Assembly: GCA_015227615.1 (NCBI GenBank)
Contig: JAALGZ010000025.1
Coordinates: 1 to 64,000 of the forward strand
DNA length: 64,000 nt
Source: Labyrinthula sp. Ha
Lineage: Eukaryota > Sar > Bigyra > Labyrinthulida > Labyrinthulaceae
Direction of reading: 5' to 3'
Positions 48,086 to 60,700 of this stretch are shown here, piece after piece. Made by a program: the position numbers and the translations under genes. A model generated the notes under the pieces. It ran no database searches. It worked only from the letters and a program-made list of their open reading frames with translations, and was not told the DNA's origin. Every line of letters begins with the position of its first letter. The first letter of the stretch is position 1.

Positions 48086-48674
48086 AGTCCTCATTGTGAA
48101 AAAATAGCCGATCTGATTTTTATTCATTATTTTCTCTTAGACAAAAATTAATGAATATCAGAATTTATTTTTCTATTTTGACTCCAGAGTCAAATTTTTC
48201 TCCTAAACTGATTATACAAAAAATTTTAACAAAAAAAAATGGTTTCCTAACGCTTGGACGAAATCTGCGATGTGCAGAATGATAATTTCCCATAATTGGA
48301 CAAAACCTAGAGGAGACTGAGAAGAAAGTAAAGTTGCCACCATGGTACCAAATAAAAAGCAAAAGAAAATGAATTAAATCCAGAAGATCTTATTCTGCTT
48401 ATTCTATGGAATGTAATCAATTTTTGCTCTGAATCAAACCAAATCCTTGAAGTTTAGGTTGGCATATGCCGTTAAGAATAGCCCCCATGACTCCACACTT
48501 TGAAGATGAGGTTGGATTTATTCATTTTTCTATGACTTGAAGACAGATGCATTGAAGGGGCTATTTAAGTTTCCAAAAAGGGGTTACGACAAAGGGAATG
48601 GCAGTTTAAATATTCTGAGTTTAAGTGCCGATTTTGAAAAGTTTTCGATCCTTGTTGAAACCAAATTCTTTTAC

Positions 48675-48959
48675 TTAGCGTTTTTGATGCAAAAGACGCA
48701 GTTCTTGGGCTACATGAAAAATTAATGGCTTTGATTCTTGCTCTTTGCTAATAAATCTTTTTTCAAATTTTCCATAATTCTGTTTCTTGCTTTTAGCAAA
48801 TGCATTCATTTTCAAATCATCCATATTGTCGCCTGCAAAACCTGTTGTTTTGTTTCTGATTCCTTGGTAATTAATCCACTTAAAAAAAATTATATTATTT
48901 TTTTGTCCTTCCCAAGTGGTTCTTTCTTCAATAACTCTCAGCATATTATTTTGATTCAC
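48675..48959 (-). CDS. 94-codon hypothetical frame, probably a gene relic
   Basis: A basic, lysine-rich 94-residue frame with segments such as FFKWINYQGIRNKTTGF and FEKRFISKEQESK. I do not recognise it. The ATG at 48959 lies about 35 nt from a TTCGGGCAATTT word of the promoter-like type. Against a real gene, the unit A copy (22060-22330) has frame-shifting length differences, and no matching small-intron exons were found on either side. It could be a terminal exon, a recently decayed gene or chance. Confidence 0.3.
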   Translation of the reverse strand: MNQNNMLRVIEERTTWEGQKNNIIFFKWINYQGIRNKTTGFAGDNMDDLKMNAFAKSKKQNYGKFEKRFISKEQESKPLIFHVAQELRLLHQKR

Positions 48960-50094
48960 TGAATTATTAGTATCTTAATTGAGGCAATTTATTTTCGGGC
49001 AATTTACTTGGCCATTCACGAATGCCATAAATTACTCCTAAGTTTGAAAAACATATTTTCTGCATACCAATATATTCATGATAATAAGACAGGTCATTAA
49101 CACTTTAGAAAAGTAAAATATACTCTGACATAAAGCCAAAAAGTCTGAACTTGCTTCTTCTAGGTGTTCCAAAGGTTTAAGAGTCTTGTGAGATGTTAAG
49201 ACCATTTGAGAGAACTGATCGGACTGACCTCTCTGAAAGCTGCTATTTTAGATCTTAAATATTTGACCTCAACGGAAGTACTGATTAGAAAATAACAAGG
49301 TGCTGATTTTGTTAATGATTTAAGAATAGTTTTTTTTACGCCAGTGTGTTTTATTCCATTATTTTAATTGGCTCAATTCATATTTTTCAAAATAAAATTA
49401 CAGATTTAAACATTTAAAGTGAAAACAAGTAGATAAGGTAAAAATCCAAAGATCTATGGAGTTTATTTAAAGTAAAGAGAATAAGGAAAAGACCGAAGCT
49501 ATCAGCAACTTATCCTAAGTACAAGAATATGTTGCATCTATTATGAATAAACATAAACACAAATGTGTTGCAGTGTTAAATGAATTAATAAGCCGGATTT
49601 ACTACATTTGCATCCCAGAAGTAAAAAAAAGAACTCCTAGCTAGAAATACTGGAAATAAAATACTATTTGTTCTATTGTTAGCTATCGAGATATGATATA
49701 TGCAGGAAACACGTTCATAGTAGTAATTCCAAAGTAATCTGAAGTTAAAAATATCACGAACTGAATAGAAAGATTCCAATGAAGATAACATAAAACGAGT
49801 CCATTTCCATGTTATTGACGTCTAACTACTGTTAACAGATAAGAGCTATTGACAAGATAAAGAGTTCTCAGAGTGTTGACTGGTCATAGAGATAAGAGTT
49901 TCTTCATAGTGATTAAGAATCGTTGAGCCAGCTAATACAGAAGCACAGGATTGAAATGTTGGAAACATGCTAACAATCTGTTACTGCAAAGAATGAAATA
50001 TACAATAACTAGTCTTTATAATTAACAAAGTAGGTGTTATTAGCTTTGGCTAGTTGAAAATTTTTCATATTCAACAGAGTTTTCTGATTGGAAG
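48960..50094. other. Gene-free stretch with the empty copia-2 target site
   Basis: It aligns with 22331-23019 and then directly with 28085 onward. At about 49620-49650 the two unit A flanks meet without any insertion, although the site itself has drifted by a few bases. No gene is seen. Confidence 0.65.
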
Positions 50095-52010
50095 ATGCGC
50101 TTCAGAACTTTTTTGGTAACGTATTCCTTGTATTCGAAGGTGAACGGTAAACAATCTCGGTTTAAACCAATGAAACTGATAAATTTAGTTAAAACCATAC
50201 TTATGTGTACTCTCAAAATATTAGTTAAGAAATATGGATTCAAGGTACAAGTCTCAATTGAGCGATATATTAAAAAGCGGGAGATTATGGGTCGAGCATA
50301 TTTAGAGTATGTATACAATCACGAGGTTGGGATTTAGAGTCTAGAATATGAAAGAGAAAAGTCAGGGTTAGTGATCTTGATAAAAGTGAAGCCCTTAGAA
50401 CAACTCAATGTCAAGGACCAATAATAATTGCTACCTTGCATATGAATTTCAACAATAAAAATATTAGAGTTAAATATACAATTTCAAGAATAGAAAGCTG
50501 TGTTCAATCATACGGTTTAAGGAGGAAAAAGCTCCAAGCCCAGGAAAATTTATCAATAGTGGAAACCTCTGGATTAAAGAAAAAGCTTCAAGAAATATTT
50601 TTCAAAGTTACATATAAGAAATTTCATATTCCAGCTACTGAAGTCTAAATATAAAGAATTTACCTCAAGCTCAACAATTTTATTGAACTCTTTATGTGCT
50701 CTGAAAGATGATTTTATACTATATGTTGAATTTTGTGAAAAATGTGTTCGTTGTCAGAAATGTTCTAAAACTCATCATCTGGATCTCTTAGAGATCTTTG
50801 CATTTTCCAGACTAAGAGAAATATGTTATCCATCCTTCGTTAAAATAAGAAACCTCGTTCGAAAACAATTTGCACTCTGAGTTGAAGTTTGATTGTTTTG
50901 ATTATGATTTACTTGAAGCTTCCAAGTTTGTTAAGTTTGGAATATAAACCTTGAACTCCATAGTTCTAGACATCGATAAAGGAGACTTATCACAAATTCT
51001 GTACTGTTTCTCAGATAAAGGGTGTTTTAAACATTTAGATTTATCAGAATATTTTTTTCAAATATAGAGTATTGTTTCTTACTCTGGATTATTCCAAAGT
51101 GTATACAGGGAAGGTACATGCTAATCCAATCAGGGCATCTATATATTTAAAAAATATATTTATTTTTTCTTAATCATATTCATGAGCTGCATTCTTCTAA
51201 ATTTCCAGGTTTTATTTTTATGTTAAGTTTCATATCTTTTTGCTTGAATATAGCAATTATGAACCTAAAATTTTGTTTTTAAAGATAATGAAGAGTTCCA
51301 CCTAGGATGACTGTTTTTTAGATATCAAACTGTTCAATTCAACCAAGACTCATAGTTTATACACATTAATAGGATCATCCTGATAGATTACCACCTCTTC
51401 CAAAGTTCACTTTCTTTGTATCTTTTCTCAATTATCTTTTTACCTTACAGTTACCATCAAGACACTTTATTTCTTGTGAGATTTTGTTTGAAATAGCAAA
51501 ACTGTTCTGATAAACTGCCCAGCACAGAGAATTCTTCTTTTATTTATCTCTTAGAGAACTTTGCTGAGTGTTAGTGGAAAATTTTATTAATGAATTATTA
51601 ATGAAAGATTCAAGATGTAATGTAGCTACAAAACTTTGAAATATTGTTTTAGATGATCTACTGAGAAAATAAGTAAATATTTTGCATATAGCAACTTACA
51701 GCAAGGTTAAAATGATGCCAGAAAATTCTTAATACACTACATATGAGAGTTATATGATTCCTTTGCAATTTGGGATGAAGCTTTGGATTCATCACTCATG
51801 ATTACTTTTGCATTTTTCCAGCGTAGCACCATGATAGGTTTGATGAAGTCTGGAGCATTCTTGACAGCCATAAAGTTGCATGCAAATAATATCAAAAAAA
51901 CAGTTTACACTGACAGGAAACGAAACAATAAGCTTCTAATACAGAGTTTTATTTCTTGTATTTATTTTAATTCAGTGGAAAAGATATCAGAAACGGGTTC
52001 TTAAGTATTT
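50095..52010 (+). pseudogene. Decayed coding-like tracts of unknown family (unit B)
   Basis: The open pieces are longer than in unit A: an 80-codon frame (50095-50337) with LVKKYGFKVQVSIERYIKKR, a 70-codon frame (50436-50648) with RIESCVQSYGLRRKK, a 65-codon frame (50683-50880) with the cysteine/histidine stretch CEKCVRCQKCSKTHH, and about 51783-52004 with FQRSTMIGLMKSGAF. They share one strand and an order kept in both units, which argues for a once-coding region. The family is not recognised. No set of small introns that joins them was found. Confidence 0.4.
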
Positions 52011-53654
52011 TCCTAGAAGCTTAAGTTATTTGATTGTACTACCTCAGTTTTAGTGTTTGTTGAAATAAATCTTAGAAAGCATTCCTCTGACAATACATAT
52101 TGCACCGCATTAAACTAAAACCCCTATATTTGCATGTCCTGCATCCTCTTTGGACTTTGTTTTTCATCTCATCTTTGATCAATATATTATCCTTTTAAGT
52201 GTCAAAGAATTCTGCTGAATGGTCCCACTTTGTGAGATTGATGGTGGTGTTATCTTTCTATATATGTGAATAAATCTAATTTGATCTTAAATGAACCTTG
52301 AAAACTATTTTCTATAATTCGATAAGAATGTAATTCAGATCTGAAATTACCCAGGTTAACTACAAGAGAATATAGGCCTTATTTCTCAAATTAAACTTAG
52401 TGATATTCTCTAAAGTACAATCTTTGTTATTTACACAGTTAGTTTCACATTTCTCTATTCTGGTACTATCTAAGTAAATTTTTTTCTATGAATCAGTCTT
52501 CGTCAAGTATTTAGAGATCTCTTTAGATACCTAGAATTGTCCTACAATATACTATTCATTGTCTTCACTTTTTCAACAGATGAAATATAACTGTGAACCA
52601 TTCAGCAGCTATCAAAACTCACTTTTTTCAATATTTAGTTTTTTTGTGTTTTTGTGCCCATTGTTTTATTTTTATGCATATATTTTCCAAATTTTGTCCA
52701 TGCAATTTTATGGTTCCTAATTGACCAAAGTTAGATTCAATCAATCAGGCCTTTGGGCGAGCAAGACTTCAGAGTACAAAAACCAAGCTCAGATCATTTG
52801 CATTCAGAATTTTTTTATAATTCAATATCTTGATTTTTTTCACAAGTTTTTTATGAAGATAAAGTCTTGCGTCTTATGTGTCGATAAACTGAGGTAGATG
52901 TGCGAAAAAAAAAAGAAATAGCTTGCTTGATTGACATAAGTTTCTTTCAATATTCCAGCTAAATTTATTCTTTTTTATTTCCTATGGCTTGTCTTTAATA
53001 TCAAAACTATTCCAAAAGGATTACTCAAGGTTCTGCTAGACTTCTCCATCTCTTTATGGCATTTACAAGTCCAAATAGACATCTCTGCATTTAGTTTCAA
53101 AAATTTTACAGTCGCTGCTGCTCTTAAATTAGGTCTATTTCACGTTCCCATTAAGATTCTTGACCTATCTTAGCTATTACACCCCCCAAACATCTCTCAG
53201 AATGCAAAGGTGCTCACATGAAAATCATCCTCTTCTAAGCATATCACAAAACCCAAAACTCACAGGTTCTCATTTCACATAACTGAAAGCATGTTTATAA
53301 TACTACAAAGGTTTGTCAAATTAATTAAAAGTATAGAATTTGAAAATGGGAACTTTGATTTTTCTGAGAGTTAGAAGATATTTCCGATTATTGTATACCC
53401 AGTAGGAGCCGAGATTATATTCTTGCTATTTAACTCTCTATAAACATAGAATAAAAACTATCTTTTCTATACTTTATATAAAACTGTTTTACTCTAAAAC
53501 AAAAAAAATAACCACGCTTCTTTCTCGAATTTATTTTTTTCCGCTGTATAGGCTCCAACAAACTTCTCCCTGGAGGAAGAAAATCTTAAGACATATTGTT
53601 TCTTATTTTCCAGAAACATAATATGTTGAGTTAAATGTAGTTCAAGATAAAAAA
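52011..53654. other. Gene-free stretch before the PfkB gene (unit B)
   Basis: Counterpart of 30511-32114. No coding region or RNA gene could be supported. Confidence 0.5.
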
Positions 53655-54656
53655 CTATTCCTTTACTTGATGAAATACTTCAGGTGATAAAAGTTCAGTT
53701 GCGGCTCCACTAAGAATTAAAGAAGATAAAAAAAAAGAATACTAATGAGAAACAGCAAAACCACCTGCCGTATTTCCATAATCTAGACAAGACTCAAGAT
53801 CCCCTTTTTCAATCCATTTAAACAAAAATCCAGCACAAAATGCATCTCCAGCACCACATTGATCAATAACTTTAACCTCTTTAGTTACTCTTTGGACAAA
53901 CTTTATTTCTTTATCCTTCCAATAACCAGCTAAAACACCATCTTTTCCAATTTTAAGAACTAAAAGTTTAACTTCATATTTCTTCAAAAAAAACTTAATT
54001 ATCTCTTTTCTATTTTCAAACCCACTAATTTCCTTTCCTTCTGTTTCATTTGTGAATAATATATCTATTTCATTTAAAGCTTCCATCCACTTTCCTTTCC
54101 AAATACCTCTAGAGTCCAAATTTGTATCTAAACTAATCTTTCCTTTAAACCCATTTTCTTTTATTCTCTTTATTAAACCCAATAAATTATCTCTCAATAA
54201 AGACATTGAAAAAATACCACAAATATGAATATGAAAACTTTGACTTAACTCAGAGTAAAAGGGATTAAAATGATTCAAAGAAAGTTTTCCAACAGCTCCT
54301 TGATGAGTTACAAATTCATGATCAACTTCGTTTGTAAATATAACACAAGATCCAGTTGAATAATTATCTTCCAGTGCAATATTTTTAAGGGTAAACTTTG
54401 CTTTTTCTCCTTGTTTAATCAAAGTAGATCTCCAAATATCTGATTCACTCGAAGAAAAACCAGTGTAAAGAGTTAGATTATATTTTGAAGATAATAAAGA
54501 AGAAATATGAGCCGTTGTATTACATCCACTTCCACCTGGAGAACAAATTATTTCACCATTTGATATCAAGTCTTTTCCAAAAGCTGGGGGTTGATCAGTG
54601 TTTGATAAAGGAATAGTTATGTCTACTAAACTATCTCCAATTACCGAAATATTCAT
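53655..54656 (-). CDS. PfkB-family carbohydrate/nucleoside kinase, copy B, two exons
   Basis: Exons are 53743-54656 and 53655-53709 (322 residues) with a 33-nt GT-AG intron at 53710-53742, phase 2. The reading frame, GGSGCN, FTNETEGKEISG and DQCGAGDAF are all kept, and about a dozen residues differ from copy A, mostly outside these motifs. The final exon reads YGAATELLSPEVFHQVKE, against YGASTELLSPEVFHQVKK in copy A. Keeping an open frame and catalytic residues in both copies suggests that both are expressed. Substrate unknown. Confidence 0.9.
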
Positions 54657-55916
54657 TCTCTTCTTTTCTTCAAGTCAAACTAAGAAGTAATAAAACTCAA
54701 AGTTTATTAAAAAAACTTGGTATAGTAATTTCTTAAAAGTCTTAGATAAAGTATTGATAAAAATATATACGATAAGCAAAGATTTAAAAGAAGAGGATAA
54801 AGTGAAATAAAATAGATAGATAAAAAAAAAGAAGCAAAGTAATAATATATGTAGATATTAGAGTTTGAATATATTTTAATAAATGATAGAATTTTTTATA
54901 ACAGATGATATTATTATTTCTGTGATTCTGAAAAGTTGTTTGATAAAAAATATTTAGAATTTGGTTCTACAATAATATTTTTCACAAGCTTTGATTGGTA
55001 TCAATTAATTATTGCTATCGTGATAACAATAGTGTTAACGGTAATACAAATACCTATATTTGATTTGAATATGTCTAACGTTAAGGTTATAGTTGATTCA
55101 GTAAAGGTTTGGAAATTTCTTGAAGTTTATTTATAATTAAGAATAGTTGTCGAGAAACGTTTCCCGGAAATATTATCCATTTTTTATGGCATCCCATTTC
55201 CCGTCCAAGACACCGAACTCTTTAAGTGACTTTTCCACTTTTTGTGGATTCCCGGCAAATAATATATTTCTCGATTCTCGAATCCAATCCCGAGTAGAGA
55301 TAGAATTAAGATAAATAATAATATTTTAATCAAAATAGGTTTTGGTTATATTTAAACAAAGCTTGAATTTAAAAGTGTTAAATCTGGAAGAAAGTAGAAG
55401 AAAATAAGCAAAGAGTTCTTCTGCTCTCTTATTTTTGTTTCTTAGTTTTGTGAGGGGTTTAAGTTAACATCTTGTCTCAAAGGACTGTTTACTCAACCGT
55501 ATCAGGTAGGTCAAGTAGATATGTTAATATTTTCTTTGTTTTGCTTTCTAGTTAAAAGCTTTCCTTTCTCATTATTGATTTATCTAACTCCGAAGTGGTA
55601 TAGGGGTTGCACAGGTTATAAACGTTGGCAACTAAAACAATAAAGCCTAATCTCCACGCTAACTCTTTTATAGAAACGTGTAGTTATCTTAGAAGTTTTG
55701 TAGATAGCAATGGATTAGATGTTGTCAGTAGTCATAATATTAAGCTTTTGTGACACTATCATAAGTCGTCAGCCGTTGAATTCAACATTTGCTTTTTCAA
55801 CAAGGAACAGAATTTTTTAACCTTTGTAGAAACTATCTAAACCTATTAGAGCTGTAGACAAAGTTACTGCATCACTTAAAACAGTGTATTTATGAGGAAC
55901 CATATCAATAGTTATA
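54657..55916. other. Gene-free stretch upstream of PfkB B
   Basis: It includes a 66-codon hydrophobic frame (54936-55136, starting at TTG) with LIIAIVITIVLTVIQIPIF, nearly identical in DNA to 33399-33590 but stopped there. CCCG-rich words at about 55160-55290 match the patch at 33620-33760. Confidence 0.45.
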
Positions 55917-56511
55917 CACTAAAAGACATTTTGAGACGAAATACATAAATGTATTACCATCATTGAATTATCCAAGGTAGCAAACTTCCCCTCTTCTATA
56001 TGCCTTCATATGAAACTATATTTTCTCCCGTGAATATTTTAACTTGAAAATCCTAACTTTTTCATTAATTTTATAACCCGTTTTGTGATGGCTAGAAGTG
56101 TACCAGGCAATCTATATTATCTGCTAGTTGCAAGACTTCCGCCAAAATTTACTCATGATCATATACTACAATCTTGAGAAAAAACTATTAGGGCCTTTTA
56201 GCCCTTCATCTAATTCTAATATATCATCTAGAGAAACTCTAGAGAAGATGATTATATCTGTATTCTAGTTTTATTTGGGGAGCTGCAGTTCTTTAGAACT
56301 AATCTTATGTTGAGTGTGGTCTCCAAAGTTATTAATAATCTTTGTGGTGCTACACATATAAACAGTCAATTATGCTTAATATCCCTAACGCATCATTAAA
56401 GGATACTAATACTTTGCAGTTATACTAATTGGGTTTAATTCTTTCCAATTTCTATTCAACCTAAAAAGTGAAAAACCAGTGTTTTGACTCTACTACGGCT
56501 CTGTGAACAAT
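55917..56511. other. Highly conserved non-coding tract 1 (unit B)
   Basis: Counterpart of 34371-34965 with about four differences. The two hairpins are kept exactly at about 56190-56205 and 56220-56256. Confidence 0.7.
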
Positions 56512-56552
56512 CTCCCTTTTAAGAAACTACTTCGCAATTTCAATATCATTCC

Positions 56553-56932
56553 CACGAATATATAGTAGTGTTCTCTATTCTTCTCAAGCAAAAAATTGCT
56601 TTGAACATTGAATTACAGTAAAGGAAATCCACATAAAGATCATTGTGACCCAATTTGAAGTCAGTTCATATATTGCACCAAGGTAATCTAAGACACAGAG
56701 CTTGTTTCTCTAAATTTAAGTTCACCATTTGTTATTGTAACAAGATAGATTTACAATTACCCTAATCTCACAGCATATATATTTTTGTAAAAAACATCTT
56801 ACACAATAACCAAATTCAGCCTGCAAATTTTCATTATACATTATCCTGACAATTGTTAACATGTTTAACGCATTTTAACTACTTTGCTTGAGTGTCTGTT
56901 TCATTAGTTCATGAATCTCGTTATTCCTCAAA
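56553..56932. other. Highly conserved non-coding tract 2 (unit B)
   Basis: Counterpart of 35006-35385 with about six differences in 380 bp. No coding region spans it. Confidence 0.6.
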
Positions 56933-57729
56933 GCAGCTATCTGAATTTTACTTTGAAATATTGAAAATAAATTCGTAATTGGTCAATTTTAAATATTCAA
57001 CTGTAGCTTAGATAGCCTTCACATGTAGGCTACACATAATCAAATTTCATTCGCAGTTCAATATTATACAATCAGGATGTTGCAAAGTGAGCATTAAGTG
57101 TATTTACTTTAGCCCCGGGTGTAATCGACCAGATACTAAGACTTTTTTAATAATATCTATAGCAGCATTTTGCGAAATTATCATCATTCCAATGTGACAA
57201 AATGCGGACCAATTCCAAATCTTTTATCTTAGCATTGGTTAGCCCCAGGTATTCCTTTTAATTGGCAGTCTTGTGATTTCATCTCATTCTTCATTATTTA
57301 TTTTTGGTTCTCCGCTATGGCTTAATATGACATAATTGTGCCAAATTCTATTTACAAATCAAATTATCATAAAATAAAATAAAACGAATGTCATCCTAAC
57401 GAGCCCTTAATGGTATGCAACATGGGGCTACTACTGTGCTCTTCGAGGTCCTAACGGTACATATTTCTGTCTCCACAGATGCGAGACTTCATTGTGTCTC
57501 AGCAACACTTATGCTTTAGCGAAGTCAATCTAGTTTCTCAGTATTAGCCATTCTTTCTTCATAATCACAAGTTCTGGCAAAAACTTCATCCAGCAATGCA
57601 TCACATCCATCATAACCCACTATCCACTCATGGCATCGTTCCGGTTTCACACCTTCCTTTTCAAAATTGGTAAGGGAAACCTCCTTTTTTGTAGCACGCA
57701 GACTCGCTCCTCTTCACAAACTTTTTTTT

Positions 57730-60700
57730 GCTTAAAAATGAGCGTATCCTCGTGTGCCATTTGGCATAATCGTCCAGATCTCCCGTGCACTATTGCTTTC
57801 ATTGTCATCTTTATCCATGACTATACGTGAATATAATAATTGTGGGAGCTTTAAAAATAGACACATACACCCTAATTGGCCTGTACTGCCTAGGTTCCTA
57901 AAAACTCTGGTTTTGCTTATCGAATACCAAAAATTCTTCACTGAGTTATTCAGCGACTTATTATACCGGATCGCTACTCCTCCAATTAGCTTTGTGCTAC
58001 CAACCATTGATGGAGGGTTTGTCAATACAAGATTTAGTTATAGAACTGTCTATACCTCTACACTTTATTATCCTGAGTATACATACGTAGTGTACTATAC
58101 TTTGTTGGCGGCACCGTACGGTGACGAACCGTCACTTCCACTTCTTCAAATGCATGGTCAAAGATGTACCACATTCTTTGAAAAGCCAAAAACTGTAGCC
58201 GTCTCACATTAGATACCATGTAGCGCTATTCCGCGTTTTCATTTATTTCATGTTACATATAGGTAAGTTTTAGTTTAGTGTAGATTTACTCAATTTGCCT
58301 TTATAACCACACCCTAAAGGTGCCTACTTTCCTTTCTTCTTTTTTTCATTCTTCATAAGGCTCTAACATGATTCTTACTAAATCTGAGTACTTCCTAAGC
58401 GTTCTATACGCCACTGACGTAGTATGCACATACTCGTTGTCTTGCTGTCTGTACGCTCGTAAGCGCTTTCCGTACTCCGCAGTAAATTCTGTAAAGATTT
58501 CTTCATTCATCAGCACAAGCGCCTACTCGCAGCTGGCAAAGCGTTTGATACTTATATTGGCTCAGCGTAATTATTTCCATTGTCTGGTGAGCTTTTGCTA
58601 TGACCGGTTTTTCTTCTCTTATCTCCTGAATATCCAACCTTTCTAAATGTCACTGGATATAATAATACATCATAACTTTGCTTTTCTGCGGTAAGTACTT
58701 CCTGTATTCTATAAATTTTCCCATACCGAAAGAAATTACTAAATTCCACATTTCCTATTTTTCTTCCTTCGTCCAATCCTGTACTGGCGCTATTCTTGTT
58801 ATTTTTATTTCTTTTGATTCTTTTATCTGTGCAAGCTGGTCGCACCAGGTGTTAAATACTGGTACTCTTCTTACTACCTTGTATAGAATTTCTCCTAATT
58901 CTAGTGACACTTTTTCCACTCTGCAATTTAACCGTGCCTGTCCTTTTGTTCTTTAGGGCGGTGAAAGCGTTTGAGCACAGGTGTCTTAAATCCTCAAACA
59001 TGACCTGAAGGAGTGTCAAAGTATTATCTTCTGGGAGAAACCCCACGTCATATAACTTCTATTACATACTCCGCCATAATCGGATCATACTTTATATCAC
59101 CAAATCTATTTACTTCAAACTTCGGTGCACTCTCAATACATATCTTTCTTAGCGATTTAATCGGCACAAAGCCACTGCGTTCGTAGAATCATAGATGCTT
59201 TCATATACCCCTTTATTCTTTCCCGCTAATGTCCGTGTTTTATATCCTCTGTCGGAGATTACTTCGGTAATCTACGCCCGTGTATATAATTCCAATGCTA
59301 ATATATCGTGCTCTACCGGAGTCCCTTTTGATGGGACCAAGCATTAGTCATCAAATCCGTATTGAATGATCACAAGGTAACTGTTCCCCACGCCGTTTAT
59401 TATTCTTCACTTTCTGTAGTTCGACATACTTAGCTACTTTATTCTTATAATTCTCCACGCGCTTTCTGAATGCGCTTGAGAGTTTATATAATACATCATC
59501 ATCAATTGACGTTGATTTCGTTTCCCCTTTTCGTATGCGCTCCATCATAAGCGGGAGCACCACGAGTTAGATGTACTCTTCTTCATAATTTGCATACAAA
59601 TATAACTCAAACTCTGACAGTGATTGCTTTCTGCCAGGTGATTTGCGCGATGGTACATGCAATTCGTTTATTGCGTGCTTTACTTTTTGCAGTAGCCTGG
59701 TCCTTTTGCTCCAATATAAGCGGTATTCACTCCCCAAACTTTTTATGAAAGACAAAACCTTTTTGTTCACCAGTTTCACCTCGACATTTGTCCAGTTTGC
59801 ATAGATAATGGCAAAGTTAGGCACGAATCTTTTCCTCACTGCTATCTGTTGTAATACCTCACTTGTAAAATGGCTTCCACGTTTTGTCATCAGCGCGAAG
59901 TTTTTCTCCAGTTTATAGTTACCAGAGAATAGATCCAGTAATTCTACTGCCGCACCAGCTTCTCGCATTTGGCAAAAGTTTATTGAGTGAACCTTCTAAA
60001 CGTTTCTGCTACCACGAAGATGTGTCCATGTGGGTATAAGTAGAGAAAAACTGCTACAAATTTTATCTTCTGGCACCTTTATTTGGTTATTAACATGTAC
60101 GCAGTTTGAATGGTTGTTGGAAACCTTCTATAATGTGTGAAGCTATCAAGTAATAGGTGTAAGAGTCCCACTATTTTTCCATAGTCGGTACATCTTCCTA
60201 TAGTGCGCCGAATTTTTTCTGGTAGAATTTATTCAAGTTTTGCCATTTCAGTCACATCTATATTTTCCATTCCATATTTATTCACTAAGTGCATGTAGAC
60301 AAATTAGTATTCTACAAATGCCCGGGGGATAATGGTTTTGACATCTTTCCTTTTTTTAGTATTTTTCGAGGGTCGATAGCTACTCCTGTTATACTTGAGT
60401 TATTTTCAGCTTCTGAAAGAGGTGTCATTTTTCTTCGAACTAAGGGCTAAAACCTGGTATCCAATATTTGTCCAATGATTTTAGTACCACATATGTGTTC
60501 TTTTATATTTACTTGATTGGTCTTAAGTGAACCATGTCTACCGAGAGGCTTCACATTCCCGATCTTGTTTTGATTTCCTCGTTACTCGTCGTAGCATATC
60601 CATTCATGTCTGGCTCTTATATTCTATGTTAGCAATATTCCGGATTATCGTCACTAGGTTATTTTTTATCAAGCCATACATGTTCTTTTGTTGGATGATT

